A stretch of 64,000 nt of DNA from positions 21,206,270 through 21,270,269 of the forward strand of contig CM063249.1 of the NCBI GenBank assembly GCA_032158295.1, written 5' to 3'. Below are positions 51,101 to 59,895 of this stretch, piece after piece. The notes beneath the pieces are model-generated. The model had not been told where the DNA came from. It made no database searches and saw only the letters and a list, made by a program, of their open reading frames with translations. Source of the DNA: Pycnopodia helianthoides (lineage: Eukaryota; Echinodermata; Asteroidea; Forcipulatida; Asteriidae). The position numbers and the translations under genes were made by a program. Position 1 is the first letter of the stretch. Each line of letters starts with the position of its first letter.

Positions 51101-54100
51101 ACTTTGATCCTTGCGGGCAATAGAACAAAAAGCCGCTCACAATGCAACTGGTATAGATCGCATTGTGTGTTTTCAGTGCAGTTGTTTTCCTGCGGTTTAA
51201 CAGCGGGTTTTAATACATTCCGATTTCAACCGGAAGTGAAGGTCAAATAGGTAACATCTCTGTGGCAAAGTTTGAGACCACTTATGGACCTACAACATGG
51301 TGTAACATTTGTGAGTAGTGTATGTGTAAAAAATGTGAATATTTCTTAAAGTAAGAAATTTGAAATTTTCAACTTCCGGTTTGAACAGGAAGTCAAGGTC
51401 AAATGGTGTAGGACTTTGTGTAGTATTTGCTAAATTTTTCATGACCTCTCCGATGATGTATAGATTGTAGTAATAGCTAATGTACTTCTTGAGTTATGAT
51501 TTGATGAAGTATTAAACTTTGATTTACTGTATTTTGACACCTGATGACGTCATCATAACGTCACAACTACCGGATGGAAGTTTTATCCAGGTCCTAGCAT
51601 GGTGTAAATTTGAAGTTGATCTGATATACAGAAGTTAATGTTTTTGCCGGGAATTTGTTTTTTAACGAATTACACAAAGGCAAACTTTGACCTTCCGGTA
51701 CGACCGGAAGTAAAGGTCATGTGAATTTGGCGTTAACTTTTTAAATGTTGCCCGTGTCTTGGTCTATCATATGCCCAAATATGAATACTGTAGCTATAAT
51801 ATTCAGAGGCATACAGGCAATGGCATGAGGTCGCTTTTTGACCTTAAATGGCTTGTAATTTGACACCTGATGACACAATCGTGACGTCACAACTTACTTA
51901 TCTTCTGCTAGTTATGTTCTAACTTCCCATGAAGTTTCAAGTTGATCAAAAGTCTCATTTGGAAGAATAAGAAAAACTTTATAAAAAAAACCAAAAAAAA
52001 CAAAAAAAACAATGAGTTGTTCGCGCTATTGCACGAACACCTCAAAAATATAAAAAAATAAAAGCAAATTTTAAAAAATAGTACCGCACAGAGAAATGGT
52101 AAATAATTTAATATTGAAGTAAAGTGGTTAAGGGTTAAAGCCCTTTTTTTAAGATTGAAAATAAAAAGGTTTGCAGCTGAAATTTAGTCGAGATTGTGGG
52201 CCATTTTTCCCAGGTAGAATAATCTGGTTGGAGGATGTGCGTAATCAGAATGAAGAGGGACAACAGGGGAGCGGGGGTGGGAGGGGAGAGGACTGTCTAG
52301 TGACTCACCGTGAGGAACACCATACAGTACACTGAGATTGCAGCATGACCAGACGGGAAGGAGCGACTATGGAGACAGAGGGGCAAGGAATGAAGGGAAA
52401 AAACACACACAAGATTAGTCATCAGTTTGAGACTTGGAAGGTTGAAGGGCATATCATTATAGACTCATGAAGGATAGTTTGGGTGTGTTGTGTCTATTTT
52501 TCTCCATGACAGCCTTCCTGTATCTACAATTGCAGGCAAAAATATATCACAAGGTAGTGTCATTCGTGTTTAGTATCTTCAGTTACAGAGTATATTTCAT
52601 CCAGGATCTTTCTTAGTGCAATACATTATAATAAAGATAGAGCTATTACATTAGTTTAATTCCATTCTCTAGTTTTCGATTAACAGTCCCCTTTTTAATA
52701 AAACAAATTTTTAGTTCTTTATGAACAGACTTTGCTTTTATACACTGGTACCACAGACTGCCACAAAGTACCATACCTTCCAGGCTAGCATTGGGTGCAT
52801 GGGTTTCTTCTGTTTGTACAGCTGACACTGGTACCACAGACTGCCACAAAGTACCATACCTTCCAGGCTAGCATTGAGTGTATGGGTTTCTTCTGTTTGT
52901 ATTGCTGCTATTATGTGGAAACCCCAAGGCTTGTGTATTGTGGACTTGGTCTCTCCAGTCTCCTGTGGTATTTTGTGGTATGGGCCAGTTGGGAAGGAGA
53001 GTATACCAATCTCCTAGGCTAGCATTGAGTGCATGGGTTTCTTTTGTTTGTATAGCTGGTACATATTATGTGGAAACCCCATGGCTTGTGTATTGTGGAC
53101 TTGGTCTCCACAGTCTCCTGTGGAAAGGGCCAGTTGGTTAGGAGAGTGCATCGATAGTACACATGTATTTGATAGGGTTTTAATTGCTGATTTTAAGAAG
53201 GTAATGGGGAAAGATGCTTCTACACAGGTGAAATCACTATATAAGCCTTAATAATTAATAATAATTTAAGATTTATATTGCGCCCCTCATATAAAAATGA
53301 TCAAAAGTGCATTATACGTTTTCAAATGCACAGGTCGAGAGGAATTATAAAGAAACAAGACTGGTCACCAGGCCAGTGCCCAAACCACAGCATGGGGATA
53401 GGTCTGTCCCACCAATAGAGAGAAGAAATTGCAAAAGTTCAAGGCCTGTAGCTGGCAGGTTGGGGAAAAAGTGAGGGTCAGAGATGAATGTTGACTCACT
53501 GTGCCTCTTCAATCCTGTGTTCGTTGTCTCCCATGCACTCGTAATCCTGGATGTACATATGCTGTAGCCCATCCGTACAGTTCAGCTCCTCAAAGTTGGG
53601 CTGGCAAATGGTGAAGAAGTGAGGCCGGAGACGGCCGACAACATTCTTACAGATGTCAAATGATGTCAAGACGATGAACAACCCAAAGAAGAATTGAGCG
53701 ATGTACTTGAGCACCTGGTAGAGGAGGGGTGGAATGACCACATCACAGCAGCATCGGTTGAAGCTGCCGAGGGGAGATATTCGGTGTCTTGGCGTCTACG
53801 GTAAGCAAAGATAATCGTCTCCGTCAACATGATCTACAAACAAAGAACAAAAACTTTGTGATTAAAAAATGCAAACAGTTTAAGTCAGGTAGGTACAGAC
53901 TCACTGGATGAAAGGTTACCATAAAGACAAAAGCAGAAATAACAATAACAATTAGATTATTTGAGCGCCTCATGCTGAACCAACCCCAAGGCGCTTTATA
54001 ACATTAAAAATTTCTTAAAGAGTAAAAGGAGAGTTTTTTTTTAAGACATGTACAGCGTAACCCTATATGAACAGAGAAAAAAAGCCATATGGTACATACA

Positions 54101-57100
54101 CGTACATGTAAGTTAACACAGTAAAGAGTTTTTAAAAAGATCCAAAATACAATACCAGTGGTTGTTACATAAATAACCTTTAAAAATAACCTATTCTTCT
54201 TGGACCAATACAAATACAAAATTACAAAAACAAAAAACGAGACATTAGTAATAAATACAATCCTTAGTGTGGCTAAAAACAAAGTTGTAAAAAAATATAA
54301 TTCAAAAAAATGGTCAAGTGGGAGCTTGTAGCATTATTCTGCTATTAACAGGATTTCACACGGCCCCTTGTCACAGGGGCTTGCTCAGTGGTCCAGTGCA
54401 TTGTTTCCCCTGCCCGTTCAAACTTAATGCAGCCCACCACTTTTTGCCAATCACCACCTCACTGTGAAGGTTTGCTATTATATTCATTTTGTGTAACTTA
54501 CATTGTACATGGCTTTTTCCTTGACCTACAGTACTACATGTCCATGTGGCATGTTTTGGCTGAGCGGTCAAGCGCATCGGACTCAAGCTCTGGTTTTTCT
54601 GATTAGCAGAGTGTCAGGAGTGTAAGTTCCAATCTTGGTTTTGACACTTGTGTCCTTCAGCTAGGCACTTAACCAGCTCTGAAGTAAAGCCATTGATCCC
54701 ATGGGTTGTGTAGTTTACATCAAAGAACCTAGTATACTTATCACAAACAGGAGGGGTTTGCCTTGATGTATTTGGCATAGTCTGGCAGTAATATGCACCA
54801 ACTCACCTTTTATACCTTTCACGGTGTTGTACTATGGTTGCTTTATCTCATAAAATCAATCAATTAATCAATCATATACAAATTTGCTCAAAGGCGTTGA
54901 GGCACAGAAGAAATAAATAAGTCATTGATGGTAGGCCTCTTGAAACAAGAGGGCTTTCAGAAGTGTCTTTAATGTGCTGAAGGATGTCAGTAACAATCTC
55001 CACCAAAATTTGATATTTTGGCGTCAGAAGTGGCATTTTGACAGACATGGCACATTATAATCAACACTATTATTTTAGTTATCAAGAACTCACAATTTTG
55101 AAGCGATGGGATCATCACAAATCTATCAAGTTTGCAATTGCGTAGTTTTGCTTTTTAAAAATCAATTCAAATCTTCACTACCTCACTCAGTTTATCAACC
55201 AGAAGAAAGACATTTGCTCTCAGGTCATGGGTTTGAATCCCACCAAATTGCCTGTGGACTTGGAAAGCACTTAGTATACAGTCATGACACTGACAATGCA
55301 TATAAATCACACAAGGTCAAGATAAAATCCAAAATAACTGGAGTGGGAGACTTGGGTTCAAAGAAGACAGCAAGTGCTATATCCCAAAACTTTGCATTGT
55401 TTTGTTTTTCTGAGCACATTTCAAGTGGGGCAGAAAAATGTAGGGAAAATATTTTGGGGAATTGTTCGACTTTCAATACTAATGCTGGGAATTCGACTTC
55501 TATGGTTGTAAATCATAGGCCTAAATGGTAGTGGTCACTGGCAATGAAAAGCATGCATAACTACTGTAAAATAATAATAAAATAATAGTGGATACTTATA
55601 TAGCGCACGTTCCGTCTTTCGACGCTCGCGGCGCTTTTGGAAAAGGGAAACGAATAAACAAATAACCAGACAAACATACAAAACCAAATTAGAGTACACC
55701 TATTGTTCAAATAAATAGGTTTTCAACCGAGTTTTAAAACTATCCAAGGAAGGTGATTGGCGAATTTCAATGGGGAGATCATTCCAATGTTTTGGGCCGA
55801 GGTATGAGAAGGAACGATTTCCCCATGAGCGTTTTATTCTGGGTACTTGAAGGATAGTGTGTTTGATGAGCAAAGACTACGTGAAGGAGTGTACATTGTG
55901 AGGCTATTCTGTAAGTAGGCAGGGGCAGATGAATGAAGTGAATGATATACAAGTAATAAAATTTTAAAGGTAATGCGTTTCTCAACAGGAAGCCAATGGA
56001 GGGATTGAAGGATTGGTGTTATGTGTGAATATTTCTTTGTGTATGTAAGTAGTCTGGCTGTAGAATTCTGTAGACGTTGGAGCCTATTAACTTCTTTTTG
56101 GGGGAGATTACCAAACAAAGAGTTAGAAAAGTCAATGCGAGATGAGATCAATGCATGAATCAAGGATTCAACAGCAGAGGGTGACAAATACTTCCTAATG
56201 AAACTCAAATTGCGTAATTGAAATCGAACACTCTGTGATACATACGATATGTGGTTATTGAAGTACATGAAGTCTGAAAGAGTGTGCCAAGTTGCTTACT
56301 AGTGCTCCTTAACCATTATGCCACTTGATAATGGTCTTATTAATTAATCAATTAAAGAGGGCTTCATCATAAATTAACAGCTTCCAATAAGGATTGAACC
56401 ATTCAGGGTAAAGGTGGCTATATTTGCTCTGAGAGAAGTTAACAAACAGCTGTTCACAAGTCAGAGGAAGCGTTCATTAAAAAATAAATCCATTTATAAA
56501 AATTGTTTAATCTGGACTAATAAGCTACTCACTAAAACCAAGAAGCTTCAAGGTCAACATACAGTGTGTATGCACTTTATAAGTTCTGAAGTCCATTACA
56601 CGTACATCAGGCCTGGAATTAAATGGACGCCATGCCTCTATTACCCACTTTTTTCCCCCCTTTTTTTTTTACATACGGGTCATACCATGTCAGACCAACG
56701 CACTTTTTTACCTTGTGTCTTTCGATTTTGATAAAAATTGCTGTGCTGGTAGGTCCTAATGAGCAATGAATGCACACCAATTTTCAGCCGATCCGACCTA
56801 GTATACCATGTGGTCAGGGCAGAAACCACAAAAATCTGCCAGTTAAAGCAGTTAAACATACCAAAGACAATTATTTGCAACCTGTGCGCCCATTGCCTGA
56901 GCTGCATACTCCTAAGGAGTTGAGATGGTTTTAGGAATGCTTAGGGCCCAAAGAAGGGAAGTAATAATACTACTAGGAGGGGTCTACTCGAAAAGTGTCT
57001 TCAGTAGATAAGAAGAAGAATCTAATAACAACTAATTCTTGTTACTTAATAGCACATTTAACAATTTAACATACACTGTATCAATGGGTTATACTTTGTG

Positions 57101-59411
57101 CCTTTGGGCATTGGGCCAATAGCATTCCTTTAATCTTTCTCAGCTCCCTGGGGAGTATACAGCCATGTGTTGCCGTGGCGCTCCAAAGGCTATTTCAAAC
57201 ACAATTTCAACCTCTACCTTCGCAGGTACCCAATTATACCCACTGGGTAAAGAGAAGCAGTTACGAAAGCATTTTGCTCAAGGACACAAGTCTCATGACT
57301 GGGATTCGAACCCACACTCCGGTGACTTAACCATCTGTGCCCAATTTCATAGAGCTGGTGAATGGCAAGCAAATTCTTTTGCTTGCTGTAGCAGAAAAAT
57401 TTGCTTTTAAAGCATAAGAATATTTCACAGGTTAGCAAGAAAATTGGGCGGTCATCTTGCGCGTTCACCATGAATTTGCATTGTTAGGCTACGTCATTCA
57501 TTTTCATACAGTAAGCACTGGAAGGTTGGCATGCCTTTTCGTTTGCTTACGGTTACCAGCCCCATGAAGTAGAAACTTGTACAGTAAGCACAAAATCGGC
57601 TGTTAAGCAGCCTATGGAATAGGGCCTAGAATTTGAGTCTTTATGGTGAACTAGACTGCTTGGCCATGACATGCTACAAATACTGTTAGTAAAACATACC
57701 AATATAAGGGGGAATCCCACGCCCAACCCATACACCGCTGATACTGGCACAGTGGAGCTCTTGTACGGATAAGAAATACTCTGGTCATCACAGTAGAAAC
57801 CACGTTGGAATATGGGTAGCTTGAGTCCTGGAATACGGAACAAGATGGCTGGTATGGCAACTGCAAAGAAGATAATAAGTAATACAAATAATAATAAGCA
57901 AACTTAATTACTCTATCATAAATTCAGGGTTTGCCGTTAACTTTTTTAGTGACTGGCCGGCACGACCAGTTAGCTTGTCATTTCACTAATTAGTCCATCA
58001 CCCTTTTCACTGGTCCATATTTCAAATGAAATAGGGTCCCTACTAGTATACATGTAAAGGGATACTTTTCAGCACTGAAAGTTAAGTTGGCGAGACGAAG
58101 TGAATTTTGACTGTCCTCTGGGGTCGATTTCATAAAACTCTTCCTAACTTAGGACTAGTCCTAGGCAACGCTAAGAGATAGGACTAGTCCTAAGTACTGG
58201 TCCTAACTTAGGACTTGTCCTATCTCTTAGCATTGCCTATGACTAGTCCTAAGTTAGGAAGAGTTTTGTGAAATCGACCCCTGGTGTTTTAACTGGCTTT
58301 TGGCCTGAAATTTATGCTACAAACAAACTGAAGGAAATCTCGAAGCACTGTACAGAAAGGGAATAAACACAATAAACAACCCCCAGAGTATGGTAAAACT
58401 TTAGAGAGGAGGAACTTAGTGAAAGTACTGTGAAACAAGCGTGACTTGGGAACTTGGGTTCGGATAACAATCCAGACAGAAACGAAATTGAGAAGATGAA
58501 CAGTTGTTTATCTAAAGGGACAAATTTCCGTATCCTGCCACCACTTTGTCACTCATTTTTACCAAAAGGAATATCTCATTTGAGTAAATTAGATACTAAT
58601 TTATTTCATAACAAATGAAAAAGTGGTGGTAGGATGCGGTAATTTTCCTGTTTTTTAACAGGTTAATTTACGTTGTTTGTTGGTAATTGCTGAATTCGGA
58701 TTAACTTTAAAAAGTTAAAAACTGTGTGGTATTCCAAATCAAAATGCCTATTAAAAACGAGCGATACTTGCCCAATAAAGTAACAACGGGACACTTTAAG
58801 TTTTAATACACGAATGTTGGTTGTAACATGGAGGAAGAAACCCGTCCCATGGTTATAATAATCGTACCCAAATCACGTCATTATTATGCATATGGCTTGA
58901 CTTGGGTACAAAGTGACCTGGGTACGAAGTGACTTGGGTACGAATTGATTTGGGTAGGTGACGGGACGAGTGACTTGGGTACGAAGTGACTTGGGTACGA
59001 AGTGACTTGGGTATGAAGTGTCTTGGGTACGAAGTGACCGACATTCGTTTTTTGACAATGAATGATGGTTGTACTAGTACTACGGAGATTTTGTTTTTGA
59101 ATGAAGCGCAATACTGATACAAAAAATATAAACAAGATACCCTTTCACTTATCACTCGGTCAATGACGGCACTTATTATCAAACAATGTGTAGCATCTAC
59201 ATTTATATTTACATCAGCATCGTATCGTGTATATACAATGTATAGAGCTCAATTGCTGTTGCCATTGGCTGTCCTTGCTCTATGCGCTTGTGGGTATTTG
59301 CAAGGAACCATGGACATGGTATGTGTAACCAGTAAAAGAATGCTTACCCAGTGCCAATGCCAGCACATCTAGAAGAATAAATCCGCATTTTGCAGCTCCG
59401 CTACCTGCCAT
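42070..59411 (-). CDS. PLPP: Phospholipid phosphatase (LPP/PLPP, PAP2 family), six exons
   Basis: The enzyme family dephosphorylates lipid phosphates (phosphatidate, LPA, S1P, ceramide-1-phosphate) at the outer face of the plasma membrane and is a six-pass membrane protein. The CDS joins, on the minus strand, 59411-59348, 57860-57700, 53833-53500, 52366-52309, 46319-46143 and 42198-42070. All introns are GT-AG. The product would be about 307 residues, against 285-311 for vertebrate PLPP1-3. All PAP2 motifs are present: KNVVGRLRP (about residues 138-146), SFPSGH (189-194) and SRVSDYKHHWTD (239-250), with the expected catalytic histidines at 194 and 246. NCT at about 160 is a likely N-glycosylation site in the large extracellular loop. 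The first exon reads like LPP transmembrane segment 1, and GFYCDD matches the family's loop 1. Exon 3 is one base short (334 nt where phases need 335), so the frame breaks as written. Which of the vertebrate paralogues it corresponds to cannot be said, so the symbol is generic. Confidence 0.93.
42290..42660. repeat. Degenerate GAAGTGACCTATC tandem motifs
   Basis: AGGAAGTGACCTATCTG, AAGAAGTGACCTATCTCGAT, TGATGTGACCTATCGCGATA and TGAAGTGACGTATG occur at roughly 60-180-bp intervals directly before repeat R1, inside PLPP intron 5. Confidence 0.6.
42636..42885 (+). repeat. Dispersed repeat R1, copy 2
   Basis: Matches 195-435 in the same orientation (AAAACACATTGACA, GAGCTTTATTTTTGTCTTAA, GCAGACTCCAAAACAGCAGT). 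Located in PLPP intron 5. Confidence 0.7.
43225..43480 (+). repeat. tRNA-derived SINE family S4, copy 1
   Basis: CTCAGTGGTCTAGTGGTAAG (A box) and GTGGGTTTGAATCCCACC (B box), then GCCTGTGGATTATTTTTACA. A shorter relative lies at 55195-55290. Confidence 0.75.
43906..44283. mobile_element. MITE-B, copy 1
   Basis: TTAAAGGAACATTACAGAAT, TGGT at the left; ACCAATTCTGTAATGTTCCT, TTAA at the right. Both ends sit at TTAA, which may be the target duplication. No coding content. In PLPP intron 5. Confidence 0.85.
44360..44500 (+). mobile_element. Fragment of the diverged MITE-A family
   Basis: AAACAACAAACCTTTGAAAG, CAATCGGTCATCAGAGTCAC and AAGAAAATAGTG match the interior of 34841-35173. Confidence 0.5.
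45077..45550. mobile_element. MITE-D, copy 1
   Basis: TTAAAGAGGGGCTTCAATGT, CAAATTCAGTTTTGTG at the left and, inverted, the right end ACAAAACTGAATTTGACCTT, GGAGCCCCTCTTTAA. In PLPP intron 5. Confidence 0.85.
46143..46319 (-). CDS. PLPP: PLPP exon 5: TM5, PAP2 motif C3, TM6
   Basis: A 177-nt, phase 0-0 exon with acceptor CCTGATCAACAG and donor GTAAGTC. It encodes LYIQSRWKWGDTAFLRPL, a TM5 helix, the diagnostic SRVSDYKHHWTDV (motif C3 with the nucleophile histidine), and a glycine-rich TM6 ending AIAVLV. The splice position right after the VLV of TM6 matches vertebrate PLPP genes, where the terminal exon follows AILV. Confidence 0.95.
46405..46560. mobile_element. Partial copy of the AGGCCC..GGTTCTG element
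   Basis: Shares GGTTCTGTTTCCGGTTCCCCGACCGACCC-type sequence, in inverted orientation, with the right end of the element at 6955-7525. Only one end can be recognised. It lies in PLPP intron 4, directly upstream of exon 5. Confidence 0.5.
46733..47149. mobile_element. MITE-D, copy 2
   Basis: Left GAAAAGGGGCTTCAAGGTC and right ACTTGGAGCCCCTCTTTAAA. The interior shares CAATGCCTTTTTTGATTGAA, TATCAT with copy 1. In PLPP intron 4. Confidence 0.8.
47168..47400 (+). repeat. Dispersed repeat R3
   Basis: GGTTTTGCCCTTAACTTTTT, CAGTGACTGGCCTGCAGGAC and later ACTGGTCCTGAGGTGTTTTC recur at 20730-20920 and 57926-58110 in the same order. Class unknown. Confidence 0.65.
47722..48447. mobile_element. MITE-D, copy 3, interrupted by MITE-C
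   Basis: Left TTTAAGGGGCTCCAAGGTT; right CTTAACCTTGGAGCCCTTTT. The sequence ATCACAAAAC just before 48224 continues as TCAACTTAACC after 48420, so the intervening MITE-C was inserted into it. Confidence 0.8.
48224..48420 (-). mobile_element. Palindromic MITE-C, copy 3, inserted in MITE-D
   Basis: GGGCCCAATTTCATGAAGCT to AGCTCTATCAAATTGGGCCC; interior inverse of 10251-10443 (CAGAATAAGGTTACCAGCCA). Confidence 0.85.
48700..50040. other. PLPP intron 4 sequence without assignable feature
   Basis: No repeat ends or coding segments recognised. Short frames at 48359-48698 are partly inside MITE copies. Confidence 0.4.
50041..51960. repeat. Degenerate ~145-bp repeats with paired GGAA/TTCC and TGACGTCA motifs
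   Basis: ACTTCCTGTTTGGACC..AAGG.AAGGTCAAAGTGG recurs near 50133, 50277, 50423, 51219, 51373 and 51692. The last contains CTTCCGGTACGACCGGAAG, an inverted pair of ETS-type sites. TGACGTCA (CRE palindrome) occurs at 50584, 51545 and 51882, each after GACACC(T/C)GATGA or a close variant. In PLPP intron 4. Confidence 0.8.
52309..52366 (-). CDS. PLPP: PLPP exon 4: PAP2 motif C2 (PSGH)
   Basis: A 58-nt exon between acceptor TCTCCATAG and donor GTGAGT. It completes a His codon from exon 3 and encodes RSFPSGHAAISVYCMVFLT. PSGH carries the catalytic histidine of PAP2 motif 2 and the following hydrophobic residues are TM4. Ends in phase 0. Confidence 0.94.
52740..53150. repeat. ~150-bp imperfect tandem repeat in PLPP intron 3
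   Basis: GGCTAGCATTG.GTGCATGGG, TTTCTTCTGTTTGTA, CTGGTACCACAGACTGCCAC and GTGTATTGTGGACTTGGTCT recur two to four times. The overlapping open frames here come from the repetition. Confidence 0.8.
53500..53833 (-). CDS. PLPP: PLPP exon 3: TM3, PAP2 motif C1, loop 2; contains a one-base frame break
   Basis: Acceptor is TTTGTTTGTAG and donor GTGAGT. The 5' part in phase 0 reads IMLTETIIFAYRRRQDTEYL, as expected for the end of TM2 and the cytoplasmic loop. The 3' part, one frame over, reads VIPPLLYQVLKYIAQFFFG, then KNVVGRLRPHFF (motif C1), NCTDG (glycosylation site) and HRIEEA. Phase 0 entry and phase 2 exit require 335 nt but 334 are present. The loss lies between about 53740 and 53785. A C4 run at about 53770-53775 on the coding strand is the likeliest place: one more C there would give a continuous frame. 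This could be an assembly base error or a real disabling mutation. Confidence 0.9.
53940..54010. repeat. GAGCGCC...GGCGCTTTATA repeat fragment
   Basis: TTATTTGAGCGCCTCATGCT and CCCAAGGCGCTTTATAACAT resemble the ATAGCGC...GCGCTTT motif in the LINE tail at 55600 and the 53275 segment (TATATTGCGCCCCTC). Confidence 0.45.
54548..54850 (+). repeat. tRNA-derived SINE family S1
   Basis: TTTTGGCTGAGCGGTCAAGC (A box), ACTTGTGTCCTTCAG, AAAGCCATTGATCCCATGGG. B box degraded (GTAAGTTCCAATCTTGG). In PLPP intron 2. Confidence 0.75.
55195..55290 (+). repeat. SINE family S4 fragment
   Basis: GCTCTCAGGTCATGGGTTTG, AATCCCACCAAATTGCCTGT, GGAC and ACTTAGTATACAG match 43225-43480. Confidence 0.65.
55569..56310 (-). 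mobile_element. 5'-truncated non-LTR retrotransposon (CR1/L2-like) 3' end
   Basis: On the minus strand the frame from about 56287 reads YFNNHISYVSQSVRFQLRNL, RKYLSPSAVESLIHALISSR, RLQRLQNSTARLLT, then ILQSLHWLPVEKRITFKILL and AYLQNSLTMYTPSRSL. This is the classic C-terminal part of a CR1/L2/Rex-type reverse transcriptase ORF2. After a one-base frame shift near 55875 it continues VPRIKRSWGNRSFSYLGPKH, WNDLPIEIR and ends LKTYLFEQ at TAG 55700. A short 3' UTR with TATAGCGCACG and an AT-rich simple-repeat tail runs to about 55569. Everything 5' of this is missing. It is a dead copy in PLPP intron 2. Confidence 0.92.
56311..57109. other. PLPP intron 2 sequence without assignable feature
   Basis: No coding or paired repeat structure recognised apart from a pyrimidine tract at 56650-56672. 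Confidence 0.4.
57110..57338 (-). repeat. tRNA-derived SINE family S2
   Basis: CTCAGCTCCCTGGGGAGTAT, ACCTTCGCAGGTACCCA, AAGAGAAGCAGTTACGA, and inverted B box GGGATTCGAACCCACACTCC. It abuts a MITE-C copy. Confidence 0.8.
57339..57626 (+). mobile_element. Long MITE-C relative
   Basis: GCCCAATTTCATAGAGCTGG at the left; GTTAAGCAGCCTATGGAATA, GGGCCT at the right. Longer interior than other copies (about 290 bp). Confidence 0.6.
57700..57860 (-). CDS. PLPP: PLPP exon 2: TM1 end, extracellular loop 1, TM2
   Basis: This 161-nt exon has acceptor TTCTTTGCAG and donor GTATGT. It encodes AIPAILFRIPG, then FQRGFYCDDQSISYPYKSST, then a hydrophobic TM2 ending VGFPLIL. The RGFYC.D.SI.YPYK.ST run is strongly conserved in LPP1-3 (vertebrate RGFYCNDESIKYP). 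It starts two bases into a codon and ends in phase 0. Confidence 0.93.
57926..58110 (+). repeat. Dispersed repeat R3, intron 1 copy
   Basis: GGGTTTGCCGTTAACTTTTT, TAGTGACTGGCCGGCACGAC and GCTTGTCATTTCACT match 47168-47400. Confidence 0.65.
58120..58281. mobile_element. Near-perfect 162-bp foldback element
   Basis: The arms GGGGTCGATTTCATAAAACT, CTTCCTAACTTAGGACTAGT and their inverse are almost identical. The inner CTAAGAGATAGGACTAGTCC pairs too. It can fold over its entire length. In PLPP intron 1. Confidence 0.85.
58898..59042. repeat. 16-bp minisatellite
   Basis: About eight units of GTGACTTGGGTACGAA with one longer variant. In PLPP intron 1, about 300 bp from exon 1. Confidence 0.9.
59348..59411 (-). 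CDS. PLPP: PLPP exon 1: start codon and first membrane segment
   Basis: The 64-nt coding part begins with ATG at 59411 in a good Kozak setting (G at -3, G at +4). An in-frame TGA lies two codons upstream, which fixes the start. It encodes 21 residues (MAGSGAAKCGFILLDVLALA and one more) plus one base, and ends at a GTAAGC donor. LDVLALAL followed by the exon-2 AIPAIL aligns with the first transmembrane helix of vertebrate LPPs. The split codon across intron 1 becomes Val. Confidence 0.88.
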
Positions 59412-59640
59412 GTCTCACCCTTTACAAGTTGTTCTGGAAAATGAGGACCATCGCTCGATGCTTTCGTTTAAATAGTGACTCATTTCAACAGGATATTGGC
59501 GATTCCTTTCACAATACAGCACCATGCAACTTGATCGTGATCAACAAGCGCGCTTGCTCGCCTCTTGGTGGCGTTCTCGTTTTATAATGCACATTGGGGG
59601 CGTGGCTTAAAGTTGATCCGGAACTACAGAAGCATTATTC
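59412..59640 (-). promoter_or_regulatory. Putative PLPP promoter and 5' UTR
   Basis: Upstream of the ATG, the minus strand carries TATAAAA at 59586-59580 with a CCAAT about 10 bases further upstream, in a region less AT-rich than its surroundings. A start near 59550 would give a 5' UTR of about 140 nt. The CCAAT is unusually close to the TATA-like box, so one or both may be coincidental. Confidence 0.35.
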
Positions 59641-59649
59641 ACGAGAAAA

Positions 59650-59895
59650 TTAAAGTAATGATTCTTAGTATGATTTATATCTCATAATGATTGCGTAGTT
59701 CAAGTCATAATTATGACATATATGCCTATTTATTTATTAAATATGACTTAATTGGCACTAAGTCATAATTATGACTTATATAATGCAAACTGAATCATAT
59801 GAGATAGGCCCGGGCAAGTCATAATAATATGACTTGAGCTATCTCATATTAATGAGATAATCATTGTCTCGATATCATAATGTCATTGAGATAAG
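59650..59895. repeat. Palindrome-rich AT segment
   Basis: AAGTCATAATTATGACTT (59759-59779), CAAGTCATAATAATATGACTTG, and paired TCTCATAATGA / TCATTGAGATAA blocks. It may be a degraded inverted-repeat element upstream of the PLPP promoter. Confidence 0.6.

Noticed and set aside
55106..55531. 141-codon plus-strand open frame
   Set aside because: It runs through a SINE S4 fragment and surrounding intron of the opposite-strand gene; no homology or splice support.
59163..59372. Plus-strand 69-codon frame with a hydrophobic start
   Set aside because: It overlaps, on the opposite strand, the first exon and promoter-proximal intron of PLPP, which has strong evidence.
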